DNA of 16,743 nt from Desulfobacterales bacterium (GCA_022361095.1 JAKSBO010000272.1:1-16743); one strand, 5' to 3'; numbered from the stretch's first letter, positions 1 through 7,492 are shown. Numbers and translations: made by a program. The notes: a model not told the origin generated them from the letters alone.

Positions 1-48
1 ATACTATGTAGTCCCAACAATCTATATGCAGATCTCCTACATTTATTT

Positions 49-133
49 TGGTGGTGGGGGGAGGATTTGAACCTCCGAAGGCTGAGCCGTCAGATTTACA
101 GTCTGATCCCTTTGACCACTCGGGAACCCCACC
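49..133 (-). tRNA. tRNA-Tyr (anticodon GTA)
   Basis: Read on the minus strand this folds as a class II tRNA. The acceptor stem GGTGGGG/CCCCACC is perfect, the anticodon stem TCAGA/TCTGA encloses a CTGTAAA loop giving anticodon GTA, and the T arm is GGAGG-TTCAAAT-CCTCC. There is an extra variable arm as expected for bacterial tRNA-Tyr, and discriminator A is followed by an encoded CCA (49-51). It lies 10 nt downstream of the tRNA-Thr gene and must be cut from the same precursor. Confidence 0.96.
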
Positions 134-143
134 TAAGCTTTTC

Positions 144-219
144 TGGAGCCGATACCCCGAATCGAACGGAGGACATTCTCATTACAAGTGAGATGCTCTA
201 CCAACTGAGCTATATCGGC
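144..219 (-). tRNA. tRNA-Thr (anticodon TGT)
   Basis: Minus-strand cloverleaf of 76 nt. The acceptor stem is GCCGATA/TATCGGC, the D arm contains AGCTCAGTTGGTAGAGC, and the anticodon stem TCTCA/TGAGA holds loop CTTGTAA, so the anticodon is TGT. The T loop is TTCGATT and the 3' CCA is encoded. It is the first gene of a tRNA transcript that continues into tRNA-Tyr. With U at position 34, this tRNA is the type that TrhP, encoded further right, hydroxylates in E. coli. Confidence 0.96.
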
Positions 220-262
220 CAACTTTATGCTACACAACCTTCCGTAGCAAAAAGACCGGGCA

Positions 263-291
263 AAGATAGCAGAAGATTTTTGATATGGCAA
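263..291 (-). promoter_or_regulatory. Sigma70-type promoter of the tRNA-Thr/Tyr operon
   Basis: On the minus strand TTGCCA (286-291) is separated by exactly 17 nt from TATCTT (263-268). A GC-rich discriminator (TGCCCGG) follows, as is common for stable RNA promoters under stringent control. The predicted start is near 256, about 37 nt before tRNA-Thr. An A-tract/T-tract segment at 301-321 lies upstream at a position where an UP element could act. The call rests on motif match and placement only. Confidence 0.7.
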
Positions 292-483
292 CCCCTTTCT
301 GAAAAAAACACATTTTTTTTCGGCACCGATCAATTCAGATCACATTGATTCTATATATCATAAACTTTGGCAGCATAACGTTAAGCAAAAATAGACAGCC
401 CTCTTTCGCACATTATAACTTTCATTATTTTCTTCCGTTTATTTTCGAAACGCAATAAAAACAATAGTTCCACGTTTTTTTCA

Positions 484-512
484 TTGACATTCCACGCGAT
501 CTTCATTACACA
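484..512 (+). promoter_or_regulatory. Weak candidate promoter for mltD
   Basis: TTGACA at 484-489 is a perfect -35 box. With a 17-nt spacer the -10 is TACACA (507-512), a poor match. Transcription would leave a leader of about 125 nt before mltD. It is listed because it is the best -35 in the region; a start closer to the gene, for example from the TATATT at 582-587, is also possible. Confidence 0.3.
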
Positions 513-644
513 AAAGATATTCCAAATAACAGCAATAAGCTGACTTGGTCTATCGAATCTTTGGTTCTTTTCACAATAAAGTATATTAGAAAATTAGCAG
601 CTAACTTGAAATTTTCATACCATAGCTAGCGGTAAGGAGACGAA

Positions 645-2381
645 GTGAAGACTCACAAACTGGCCGCAATCATTTTTGCCTTATTTTTGATCACCGGTTG
701 CCAGCAGTCCCGGTTGACAGCCAATAAACCCTTAACCGACCAGACGACGATGCCTCCTGAGCCCCAGGATCAATACGTTCCACAGCCGGAAACCAGCGTT
801 CTTCAGCCTGAAACCAAAGTTCGACACCAAACCTCGAAAACCGACCAGGAAAAAATAGATCAAGCCTTAGAGCTTTGCAATGAGACACAGCGATATTGGG
901 AAGAAGGAAACCTTGAAGAAGCACTATCAAGCCTTGATGCGGCTTATGCCCTTATGCTTGAAATCGATAAGACAGATAATTCCGAAGTTAATCAACAAAA
1001 AGAGGATATTCGCTATCTTATATCCAAGCGCGTCCTTGAAATCTATGCGTCCAGACAGATTGTCGTAACCGGCCATCATGACGCCATCCCCATCACCTTG
1101 AACGATCACGTGAATGCAGAGATAAAACGATTGACCGGCCCGGAACGCAAATTTTTCATCCGGTCACTTAACCGGTCCTGCCGCTATCGCCCCTACATTG
1201 TTCAAGAGCTTAAAAAATCCGGATTACCCGAAGAGATATCCTGGCTTCCATTAATTGAAAGTGGATTTAAAAGCAGAGCACTATCACCTGCACGGGCTCT
1301 TGGCCTTTGGCAGTTTATTCCATCAACCGGCAATAAATTCGGATTGAGCCGCAATCATTATATTGATGAACGCATGGACCCTGAAAAAGCGACCAGGGCC
1401 GCCATTGATTATCTCAAGGAACTGCACAATCTGTTCGGAGACTGGACCACTGCCATTGCAGCCTACAATTGCGGTGAATACCGAGTGTTGAAAACAATCC
1501 GCAGACAAAAGCTCAACTACCTGGATAATTTCTGGGATCTATACCAGAGCCTGCCCCGGGAAACGGCAAGGTATGTGCCAAGATTCTTAGCCACTGTCCA
1601 TATTGTCAAAAATCTGGAAAAATATAATATCACTATGGACAAACCGTTAAAACCCATTGAATACAAACCATTTGACATAAAAAAACAAGTCCGCTTACGT
1701 GAAATTGCAAAGGCAATCAATGTAGATATTGACACGCTTGTATCCCTTAACCCGGAACTGCGTCATGAAGTCACTCCCCCGGAGCCCTACACCATTAAAA
1801 TACCCGTGAATCATACAGACCGGTTTATGGCCAAGATAGATGCCATTAAAACAACCTACCGCCAACCGCTCCAGTATACTTTCTACCGCGTGCGAAAGGG
1901 AGATACCTTATCCGGTATCGCACGTAGATTTAGAACGTCTGTAAGCACGATTACCAGGTACAATAAAATTTCAAGAAAAAGCTGCCTTGCTATCGGCAAA
2001 GTATTGAAAATCCCAGGTTCAAAGTACACGGCAAGGAAAAAGACAGCCCCAACGACCTACACAAAATCAAAAAAATTCACTTATACCGTCCGCAGAGGAG
2101 ACAATCTGTGGTTGATTGCCAAAAAATTTTCCACGACCACCAAACAAATCAAAACACTTAACAAATTATCAGGAACCAGACTCAGTATTGGTCAGCGGCT
2201 GACAATTGTCACAGGCGGCAAAAAAGCCAACAAAACATTTTCAAAATATAAAGTGAAATCCGGCGACAGCCCTGTGGGCATCGCCAAAAGACACAATATG
2301 AGTCTTGAGCGCCTGTTGTCACTCAATCACTTGAACAAAAGAAGCAAAATTTATCCCGGCCAGAACCTGCTCGTGGAATAA
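645..2381 (+). CDS. mltD: Membrane-bound lytic murein transglycosylase D (lipoprotein, SLT plus three LysM)
   Basis: Cleaves the MurNAc-GlcNAc bond of peptidoglycan with formation of 1,6-anhydroMurNAc, acting from the outer membrane on the periplasmic wall. The 578-aa protein starts at GTG 645, 5 nt after AAGGAGA. A lipoprotein signal peptide ends in the lipobox LITGC, so Cys19 should be lipidated. A variable, Gln/Pro-rich stretch follows (about 25-70). The SLT domain spans roughly 190-300, with catalytic Glu205 in the IESGF motif, the GLWQF motif near 220 and AAYNCGE near 273. Three LysM peptidoglycan-binding repeats follow at about 413-457, 479-522 and 534-577, and a degenerate LysM-like stretch lies at about 344-386. 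Domain order and length match E. coli MltD, which carries two LysM. It is monocistronic: tRNA genes on the other strand precede it and a tRNA with its own promoter follows. Confidence 0.93.
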   Translation: MKTHKLAAIIFALFLITGCQQSRLTANKPLTDQTTMPPEPQDQYVPQPETSVLQPETKVRHQTSKTDQEKIDQALELCNETQRYWEEGNLEEALSSLDAAYALMLEIDKTDNSEVNQQKEDIRYLISKRVLEIYASRQIVVTGHHDAIPITLNDHVNAEIKRLTGPERKFFIRSLNRSCRYRPYIVQELKKSGLPEEISWLPLIESGFKSRALSPARALGLWQFIPSTGNKFGLSRNHYIDERMDPEKATRAAIDYLKELHNLFGDWTTAIAAYNCGEYRVLKTIRRQKLNYLDNFWDLYQSLPRETARYVPRFLATVHIVKNLEKYNITMDKPLKPIEYKPFDIKKQVRLREIAKAINVDIDTLVSLNPELRHEVTPPEPYTIKIPVNHTDRFMAKIDAIKTTYRQPLQYTFYRVRKGDTLSGIARRFRTSVSTITRYNKISRKSCLAIGKVLKIPGSKYTARKKTAPTTYTKSKKFTYTVRRGDNLWLIAKKFSTTTKQIKTLNKLSGTRLSIGQRLTIVTGGKKANKTFSKYKVKSGDSPVGIAKRHNMSLERLLSLNHLNKRSKIYPGQNLLVE

Positions 2382-2474
2382 GGTGGGACAATCACACCTC
2401 GATCAATTTATCACTTGCTTTCATAATCATTTTGGAATATACCCCAACTTCCCATTAATTTGGCGGCTTGAGTA

Positions 2475-2503
2475 TTGTCTAAAAGGCCGATTTGTGATAC
2501 TTA
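2475..2503 (+). promoter_or_regulatory. Candidate promoter of tRNA-Arg (and probably trhP)
   Basis: TTGTCT (2475-2480) and TACTTA (2498-2503) are 17 nt apart, followed by a GC-rich segment (GCCCC) near the expected start at about 2510. The tRNA begins 17 nt later. An overlapping extended -10 reading (TGTGATACT, 2494-2502) is also possible. The motif match is moderate, but the placement directly before a tRNA supports it. Confidence 0.5.
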
Positions 2504-2526
2504 TAGCCCCGAATTAATAGAGACGT

Positions 2527-2601
2527 GCCCCCGTAGCTCAGTGGATAGAGCATAGGATTCCTAATCCTTGAGCGCAGGTTCGATTCCTGCCGGGGGCACC
2601 A
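2527..2601 (+). tRNA. tRNA-Arg (anticodon CCT)
   Basis: A 75-nt cloverleaf with acceptor stem GCCCCCG/CGGGGGC, D arm AGCTCAGTGGATAGAGC, anticodon stem TAGGA/TCCTT (last pair A-T) with loop TTCCTAA giving CCT, T loop TTCGATT, discriminator A and encoded CCA. It decodes AGG. It lies 55 nt before the start chosen for trhP with no visible terminator between, so the precursor is probably joined to the trhP message. Confidence 0.96.
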
Positions 2602-2656
2602 ATTATTTTAACGAACCTTTACTATGTGGGGGGTGCTTTACCGCAACTGGGATACA

Positions 2657-3886
2657 ATGCCGGATGTCCTAAAAAAACCTGAGTTGCTTGCACCGGCCGG
2701 CAACTTTGAAAAACTTGAGATTGCAGTCCATTACGGCGCTGATGCGGTGTACTTAGGCGGCAAGGATTTCAGTCTGAGAAATTTTTCAGGCAACTTTACC
2801 GACGGTGAACTTGAAGAAGCGATAAAATTTGCTGAAAAGCACCGGGTCAAAGTATATCTTACCTGCAACATTTACTCTCGCAACCATGAGCAAGATAGTA
2901 TCGAAACCTTTCTGGAAAGAATCGGCAAAATCTCGCCCCATGCGATAATCATTTCAGATCCGGGCATTATTTTAAAAACCAGACAGATTATCCCCCATAT
3001 TGACATCCACTTAAGCACCCAAGCCAATACCACAAATTTCAATGCCGTTCTGTTCTGGGAACAGCAGGGCGTTAAACGAATAAACCTGGCAAGGGAATTA
3101 TCCATTAAAGAGATAAAAACCATTACATCCCGCACAGCAATCCAGATTGAGACCTTTGTCCACGGCGCCATGTGCATGTCTTACTCAGGCAGATGCCTGT
3201 TGAGCAGTTTTTTGAGTGGGAGGGACAGCAACAGGGGGTTATGCAGTCACCCCTGCCGATGGAATTATGCCGTCATGGAAGAACTTCGGCCCAATGAATA
3301 TTTTCCTGTCCGGGAAGACAACCGGGGCACATACATCTTTAACTCCAAGGATATGTGTCTGATAGACCACATTCCGGAGTTAATCCATGCCGGAATTTCC
3401 TCTCTTAAAATAGAGGGCAGAATGAAAGGCATAAATTATCTGAGTTCCGTGGTAAAAACATATCGTAATGCCATTGACGCATATATCGCAGCCCCCGACT
3501 CTTACTTTGTTCGCCCGGAATGGCATTCAGAACTATACCGTATATATCACCGTGCCTATTGCACCGGGTTCTATTTCGGCCACCCGGATGGCCAAGCAAA
3601 GCACACCTTGAATACCGGTAATATGCACAAAGGCAAGATTCACAGTTTTATAGGCAAAATCCTTGAAAACCGTGGTAATAATTTATATTTGATTGATATC
3701 AGAAATAAGTTGACCCCTGGTGACGAAATCGAGCTCCTCAGCCCCCAGGGCCCTGCGCGCCAAACCAAGGTATTGTCGCTGACGAATGAAAAGGGAGACC
3801 CCGTGGACAATGCGAAACCCAATACCCGTATATTAATCCGCGTACCCCTTGACGCCTGCCCCAACGATATTGTTCGCAAAATATAA
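2657..3886 (+). CDS. trhP: tRNA wobble-uridine hydroxylation protein TrhP (U32 peptidase family)
   Basis: A U32-family protein of the YegQ/TrhP type, needed in E. coli for prephenate-dependent 5-hydroxyuridine formation at U34 of tRNAs reading four-codon boxes. I start it at ATG 2657, giving MPDVLKKPELLAPAG, which aligns with the family N-terminus (KPELLxPAG). An in-frame ATG at 2624 would add 11 residues. Neither start has a strong Shine-Dalgarno. In the 409-aa protein I see GADAVYLGG near the start, the U32 signature FVHGAMCMSYSGRCLLS around residue 170, the cysteine pair CSHPC just after it, a conserved NSKDM segment and the SLKIEGRMK motif. The invariant cysteines are those proposed to bind an Fe-S cluster in this family. 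The C-terminal beta domain (about 330-409) is present, favouring TrhP over the shorter UbiU/UbiV. It probably shares its transcript with tRNA-Arg. Confidence 0.85.
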   Translation: MPDVLKKPELLAPAGNFEKLEIAVHYGADAVYLGGKDFSLRNFSGNFTDGELEEAIKFAEKHRVKVYLTCNIYSRNHEQDSIETFLERIGKISPHAIIISDPGIILKTRQIIPHIDIHLSTQANTTNFNAVLFWEQQGVKRINLARELSIKEIKTITSRTAIQIETFVHGAMCMSYSGRCLLSSFLSGRDSNRGLCSHPCRWNYAVMEELRPNEYFPVREDNRGTYIFNSKDMCLIDHIPELIHAGISSLKIEGRMKGINYLSSVVKTYRNAIDAYIAAPDSYFVRPEWHSELYRIYHRAYCTGFYFGHPDGQAKHTLNTGNMHKGKIHSFIGKILENRGNNLYLIDIRNKLTPGDEIELLSPQGPARQTKVLSLTNEKGDPVDNAKPNTRILIRVPLDACPNDIVRKI

Positions 3887-3951
3887 GATAATTCCTAATA
3901 ACGGCCATGGGCCGGACCGCAACAAAAGAGAGCAGGCACTCAGCAACTTGT

Positions 3952-3974
3952 TGGCGCTTTCATTTAAAGCGCCA
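3952..3974 (+). repeat. Perfect 9-bp inverted repeat (hairpin)
   Basis: TGGCGCTTT (3952-3960) and AAAGCGCCA (3966-3974) are exact reverse complements around a 5-nt loop. It lies 66 nt after the trhP stop. It lacks a U tract on either strand, so it is not a standard intrinsic terminator. It could stabilise the 3' end of the trhP mRNA or be part of a larger RNA fold. Confidence 0.6.
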
Positions 3975-4156
3975 TGGGCTGACCCGGCCTATCAACACTA
4001 TAGCCTAACCCCCGGCAACGGTTAAACAATCCGACAAACCTACCCCAATTTTCTTATGTACCGTCATGGGGTGATCATCTTCAGGCTATGGATAAAGCCT
4101 TAATATTTTAGCAAGTTAAACGTATTTAAGGATAAAAACCGGGCCACACCTTTAAT

Positions 4157-4185
4157 TTGACTTTACATTATATCTTCTGTAGATT
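4157..4185 (+). promoter_or_regulatory. Candidate sigma70-type promoter of the chemosensory operon
   Basis: TTGACT (4157-4162) and TAGATT (4180-4185) are 17 nt apart, matching consensus at 5 of 6 and 4 of 6 positions. Transcription would start near 4192, giving a leader of about 50 nt before cheA. I see no sigma54 (GG-N10-GC) or sigma28 signature in this gap. Confidence 0.55.
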
Positions 4186-4242
4186 ATCTTAATATCACGG
4201 CTTTAAATCATTTCTATGACATTCTTTCAGGAGTTTTTTAAT

Positions 4243-7200
4243 ATGTTTGAAGACGACGAAACCCTACAGATGTATATTGAAGAATCGCTGGATCACTTAG
4301 CAGACATTGAAAGTGATTTACTGACGATTGAGGAGGGCGGCGAAAACATTGACCTTGATCTGGTCAACAATGTTTTCAGGGCAGCCCATTCCGTCAAAGG
4401 CGGTGCTGGATTCATGGGGTTGACAACCATTAAAAATCTTGCCCACCATCTCGAGAATGTACTAGGGATGATCAGGACCAAAGAACTGACCCCGGATTCT
4501 GAAAAGATCAGCATATTGCTCAAAGGATTTGACGAACTTGAAGGACTGTTGAACAACATTCAAACCAGCAATGAGGTCGATATTTCCACCCATGTCCAGG
4601 CGTTAGAGAACATAACCAGTGCATCTTCACCGGAACCAATTCAGGAGACCGGACAACAGGAGGCCCAGGAACCGGAACAGCCTGAAGCGTTTATAGAGAT
4701 TGCACTCCAGGACGGCAGAATTTTCCGGCAGGTGCCGCTCAAGGAAATTGAAACCAGCAAAGCTGAAGGCAAAAACGTCTTTCTGGTCGAATACGACCTG
4801 ATCAGCGATTTTCATGAGCAATCCAAAATACCCATGGAGATTTTAAACAATCTGTCTAAAACCGGAACGCTTATTGAAACAAGGATTGATACTGCCGGTG
4901 TCGGTACGCTCAGCGCTTCAGACATGCCCGGCAAAGTCCCCTTCCAGATACTGTTCGCTTCTATTATTGAACATGATATGGCCGAAACGCTATTTGGTGT
5001 CCCAAACCGGTGCATTCACCTCATTACAGACGATATGACCAGCCCTGCAGCAGGCAGCATAGACGAAATTCCCCCGCCTCTTCCCGCACCTGTTGAAACC
5101 GTAGAAACAGCGCCCCAGCCTGAGATGGTTGCCAAACCCGCTGCCGTCTCGGCACCGACACCCGCTGTGGCAAAACAACAGAACAACCCGGAAGTCCAGG
5201 AGGCACCTATGGCAAAACCCCAGGAAAAAGATTTGGCCATCGGCGGCAAGCCCCAAAGCTCTCTGCGTGTGAATGTCGGACTGCTTGACACCTTGATGAC
5301 CCTAGCCGGCGAACTTGTACTAAGCAGAAACCAGCTTCTCCAGGGCGTCAATTCATCTAATGCAAAGGCGACGGAACTGTCCAGCCAGCGAATTGACATG
5401 ATCACATCAGAGCTTCAGGAAGCGATCATGCGCACGCGCATGCAGCCTATTGCCAACATTCTGAATAAATTCACCCGGGTGGTCAGGGATTTATCCCACC
5501 AGTTGGGAAAATCCATAGAACTGGATATCGAAGGCAAGGATGTTGAACTGGACAAAACCATACTGGAATCCATCAATGACCCGTTGACCCACCTTGTGAG
5601 AAATTCCGTTGACCATGGCATTGAAACGCCCATGGAAAGAGAACAGATGGGCAAAAAAGGGACAGGGAGAATCGTCCTGAAGGCATTCCACGATGCAGGT
5701 CAGGTCAACATCGTCATCTCAGACGATGGGCGGGGATTGAACCCGGACAAAATCGCCTCATCCGTCATTGACAAAGGCCTGATATCCGAATCACGGGTGG
5801 CTGAAATGTCGGACAAGCAGAAAATAGAACTGATTTTCCTGCCGGGATTTTCAACTGCCAAAGAAGTCACGGATGTATCCGGCCGTGGTGTGGGCATGGA
5901 TGTGGTGGTCACAAACATTGAGGCATTAGGCGGTATCATCGAATTGGATTCAACACCCGGACAGGGGACGGATATCCAGATCAAGTTGCCTTTGACCCTG
6001 GCCATCATTCCCAGCCAGATAACCTCTGTCGGCAATGAGCGGTATGCGGTTCCCCAGGTCAACCTCAATGAACTGCTCAGAATTCCGGCAAGCCAGATTA
6101 AGGAAAAAATCGAAAAAGTAGGAGATGCCGATGTTGTAAGGCTCAGAGGCGAGCTTCTTCCACTTCTGAACCTGGCGGACATGTTAGGCATACAACGCAC
6201 TTTCGTTGATCCTGAAACCGGCGAAGAACACATAGATCGCAGAACCAGCATTTCGGACCGCAGGTCAAAGGATCTCCTGCCTGAAGAGGGGTCTGATTCC
6301 GGGAACAAAATTAAAGAGGAAACCCAAAGAGCGGAAAAAGACCGCCGGTATCATGCCGCATCTGCGATTAATATTGCCGTGGTATCTGCCGGGGCATTCA
6401 AATACGGCCTTGTGGTGGACCAGCTCCATGATTCCGAAGAAATTGTCGTAAAACCCGTGGGCAGGCACTTAAAAAAATGCACGGCCTATGCCGGCGCGAC
6501 TATTATGGGAGACGGTAAGGTTGCTTTAATCCTTGATATTTCCAACCTTGCCCAGATGGCAGAGCTTTCCTCCATTGCCGAAGCAAGCCAGAATGCTGTC
6601 AAGGCCGCCGAGGAAGAAGAGGCTGCCAGAGCAGATAAAGTTGCATTACTGACATTCAAAAACAGTGAAACAGAGCATTTTGCAGCGCCGTTGAACATTG
6701 TGGAACGGATTGAACGTATCAAAACATCCGACATTGAACAGGTTGGCGACCGCAAAGTTGTACAGTACCGCGGCGGTTCTCTGCCCCTGTACGAACTGTC
6801 CCAGGTAACGAACGTTGAGCAGCTACCTGAAAGGGATCAGCAGGAAGTTATCGTCTTCAAAATCAAAGACCGGGAATTAGGGCTTATGGTTACCCCGCCG
6901 GTGGATGCCCAGGAAGTTGTGCTCAACATTGACGGCTCCACCCTGAAACAGCCTGCCGTCAGCGGCTCCATGATTATAAACAATCATACCACGTTACTGG
7001 TGGATATCTTTGAACTGGTTAAAACCTTGAACCCGGACTGGTTTGACGCTGAGGCCAAAGCCGCTGCAACCATGGCCGAAGACGGTGAAAGAATCATCCT
7101 GTTTGCCGAAGATTCGGCTTTTTTCAGAAACCAGGTCAAAAAATTCATGGAAGAGGACGGTTTCAAGGTCATTGAAGCCGAAGACGGACTCATTGCCTGG

Positions 7201-7455
7201 GAATTGTTAAAAGAACGTGCCGAAGAGATTGACTTGATTGTAACGGATCTGGAAATGCCCAACATGGACGGATTTGAATTCACCAAGCGGGTTAAGAACG
7301 ATAGCAAGTATTCGCATCTTAGCGTTATTGCCTTGACATCGCTTGCCAGTGACGCACATATTGAAAAAGGCAGATCCGTGGGTATTGACGAATATGAGAT
7401 AAAACTGGACAGGGAAAAACTGATGTCTGTTATCAGGCAATATACAAATTTATAA
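4243..7455 (+). CDS. cheA: Hybrid chemosensory histidine kinase CheA with two CheW-like domains and a C-terminal receiver
   Basis: Autophosphorylates on a histidine in response to chemoreceptors and passes phosphate to receiver proteins. I start it at ATG 4243, 9 nt after CAGGAG; an in-frame ATG at 4216 lacks this signal. Domains in the 1070-aa protein: Hpt about 1-105, with His49 in AAHSVKGG; a P2-like region about 148-262; a Pro/Ala-rich linker to about 338; P3 dimerisation about 339-400; HATPase about 440-588, with N box LVRNSVDHG, G1 DDGRGL and G2 GRGVGMD; a first CheW-like domain about 589-780, interrupted near 655-705 by a charged insertion; a second CheW-like domain about 798-930; and a receiver about 950-1066 (acidic E956/D957, phosphoacceptor D1002, T1032, K1054). 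The usual KP pair of the receiver reads KL. All kinase motifs are intact, so it should be active. It is the first gene of a five-gene operon. The attached receiver, as in FrzE-type kinases, may be a phosphate sink or regulator. Confidence 0.93.
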   Translation: MFEDDETLQMYIEESLDHLADIESDLLTIEEGGENIDLDLVNNVFRAAHSVKGGAGFMGLTTIKNLAHHLENVLGMIRTKELTPDSEKISILLKGFDELEGLLNNIQTSNEVDISTHVQALENITSASSPEPIQETGQQEAQEPEQPEAFIEIALQDGRIFRQVPLKEIETSKAEGKNVFLVEYDLISDFHEQSKIPMEILNNLSKTGTLIETRIDTAGVGTLSASDMPGKVPFQILFASIIEHDMAETLFGVPNRCIHLITDDMTSPAAGSIDEIPPPLPAPVETVETAPQPEMVAKPAAVSAPTPAVAKQQNNPEVQEAPMAKPQEKDLAIGGKPQSSLRVNVGLLDTLMTLAGELVLSRNQLLQGVNSSNAKATELSSQRIDMITSELQEAIMRTRMQPIANILNKFTRVVRDLSHQLGKSIELDIEGKDVELDKTILESINDPLTHLVRNSVDHGIETPMEREQMGKKGTGRIVLKAFHDAGQVNIVISDDGRGLNPDKIASSVIDKGLISESRVAEMSDKQKIELIFLPGFSTAKEVTDVSGRGVGMDVVVTNIEALGGIIELDSTPGQGTDIQIKLPLTLAIIPSQITSVGNERYAVPQVNLNELLRIPASQIKEKIEKVGDADVVRLRGELLPLLNLADMLGIQRTFVDPETGEEHIDRRTSISDRRSKDLLPEEGSDSGNKIKEETQRAEKDRRYHAASAINIAVVSAGAFKYGLVVDQLHDSEEIVVKPVGRHLKKCTAYAGATIMGDGKVALILDISNLAQMAELSSIAEASQNAVKAAEEEEAARADKVALLTFKNSETEHFAAPLNIVERIERIKTSDIEQVGDRKVVQYRGGSLPLYELSQVTNVEQLPERDQQEVIVFKIKDRELGLMVTPPVDAQEVVLNIDGSTLKQPAVSGSMIINNHTTLLVDIFELVKTLNPDWFDAEAKAAATMAEDGERIILFAEDSAFFRNQVKKFMEEDGFKVIEAEDGLIAWELLKERAEEIDLIVTDLEMPNMDGFEFTKRVKNDSKYSHLSVIALTSLASDAHIEKGRSVGIDEYEIKLDREKLMSVIRQYTNL

Positions 7456-7492
7456 AATACCCACAAAGCAGATACCCGTTAAGGAGATTCAC

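Larger units (their letters stand above)
220..644. other. Divergent intergenic region between tRNA operon and mltD
   Basis: This is a 425-nt AT-rich region with no gene. Its left third holds the tRNA promoter and the A/T-tract inverted repeat at 301-321 (seven A, CACA, eight T). The rest must hold the mltD promoter and leader. A perfect -35 hexamer TTGACA lies at 484-489 on the plus strand, but the 17-nt spaced -10 (TACACA, 507-512) matches only 3 of 6. I see no open reading frame with a ribosome binding site and no recognisable RNA here. Confidence 0.6.
3887..4242 (+). other. Intergenic region before the chemosensory operon, with hairpins and a short direct repeat
   Basis: This is a 356-nt gap without a gene. 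A perfect 9-bp hairpin (TGGCGCTTT, loop CATTT, AAAGCGCCA) lies at 3952-3974 with no following T run. The 9-mer GCCATGGGC occurs at 3904-3912 and again at 3971-3979. GGCCGG (3910-3915) can pair with CCGGCC (3984-3989) and would enclose the hairpin. A weaker hairpin AGGCT/AGCCT at 4083-4100 is followed by an AT-rich TTAATATTTT and might end the trhP transcript. A promoter for cheA lies at 4157-4185. I recognise no known riboswitch or small RNA. Confidence 0.5.

Noticed and set aside
67..348. Open frame of 93 codons on the plus strand across the tRNA genes
   Set aside because: It runs antisense through tRNA-Tyr and tRNA-Thr, has no ribosome binding site, and its sequence is explained by the tRNA genes.
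2382..2402. Terminator after mltD (AGGTG/CACCT)
   Set aside because: Five base pairs, a 9-nt loop and no T run; too weak to support.
3952..3974. Intrinsic terminator for trhP
   Set aside because: The stem is excellent, but no T run follows on either strand, so it is kept only as a hairpin.
3900..4100. c-di-GMP, cobalamin or TPP riboswitch, 6S RNA or SRP RNA
   Set aside because: I compared the gap by eye on both strands with the conserved cores of these RNAs and found no match; a covariance-model search could overturn this.
4083..4110. Intrinsic terminator AGGCT/AGCCT with downstream TTAATATTTT
   Set aside because: The stem has only 5 bp with an 8-nt loop and the T run is broken; mentioned in the intergenic entry but not called.
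4216..4242. Upstream ATG at 4216 as the cheA start
   Set aside because: The added residues precede the usual Hpt start, and the CAGGAG at 4228-4233 is placed for ATG 4243.
5016..5405. 129-codon minus-strand open frame inside cheA
   Set aside because: Antisense to the Pro/Ala-rich linker; low-complexity translation and no initiation signal.
5700..6308. 202-codon minus-strand open frame inside cheA
   Set aside because: It is antisense to the HATPase and CheW region of a clear kinase gene; Ser/Arg-rich translation with no domain. A shadow frame.
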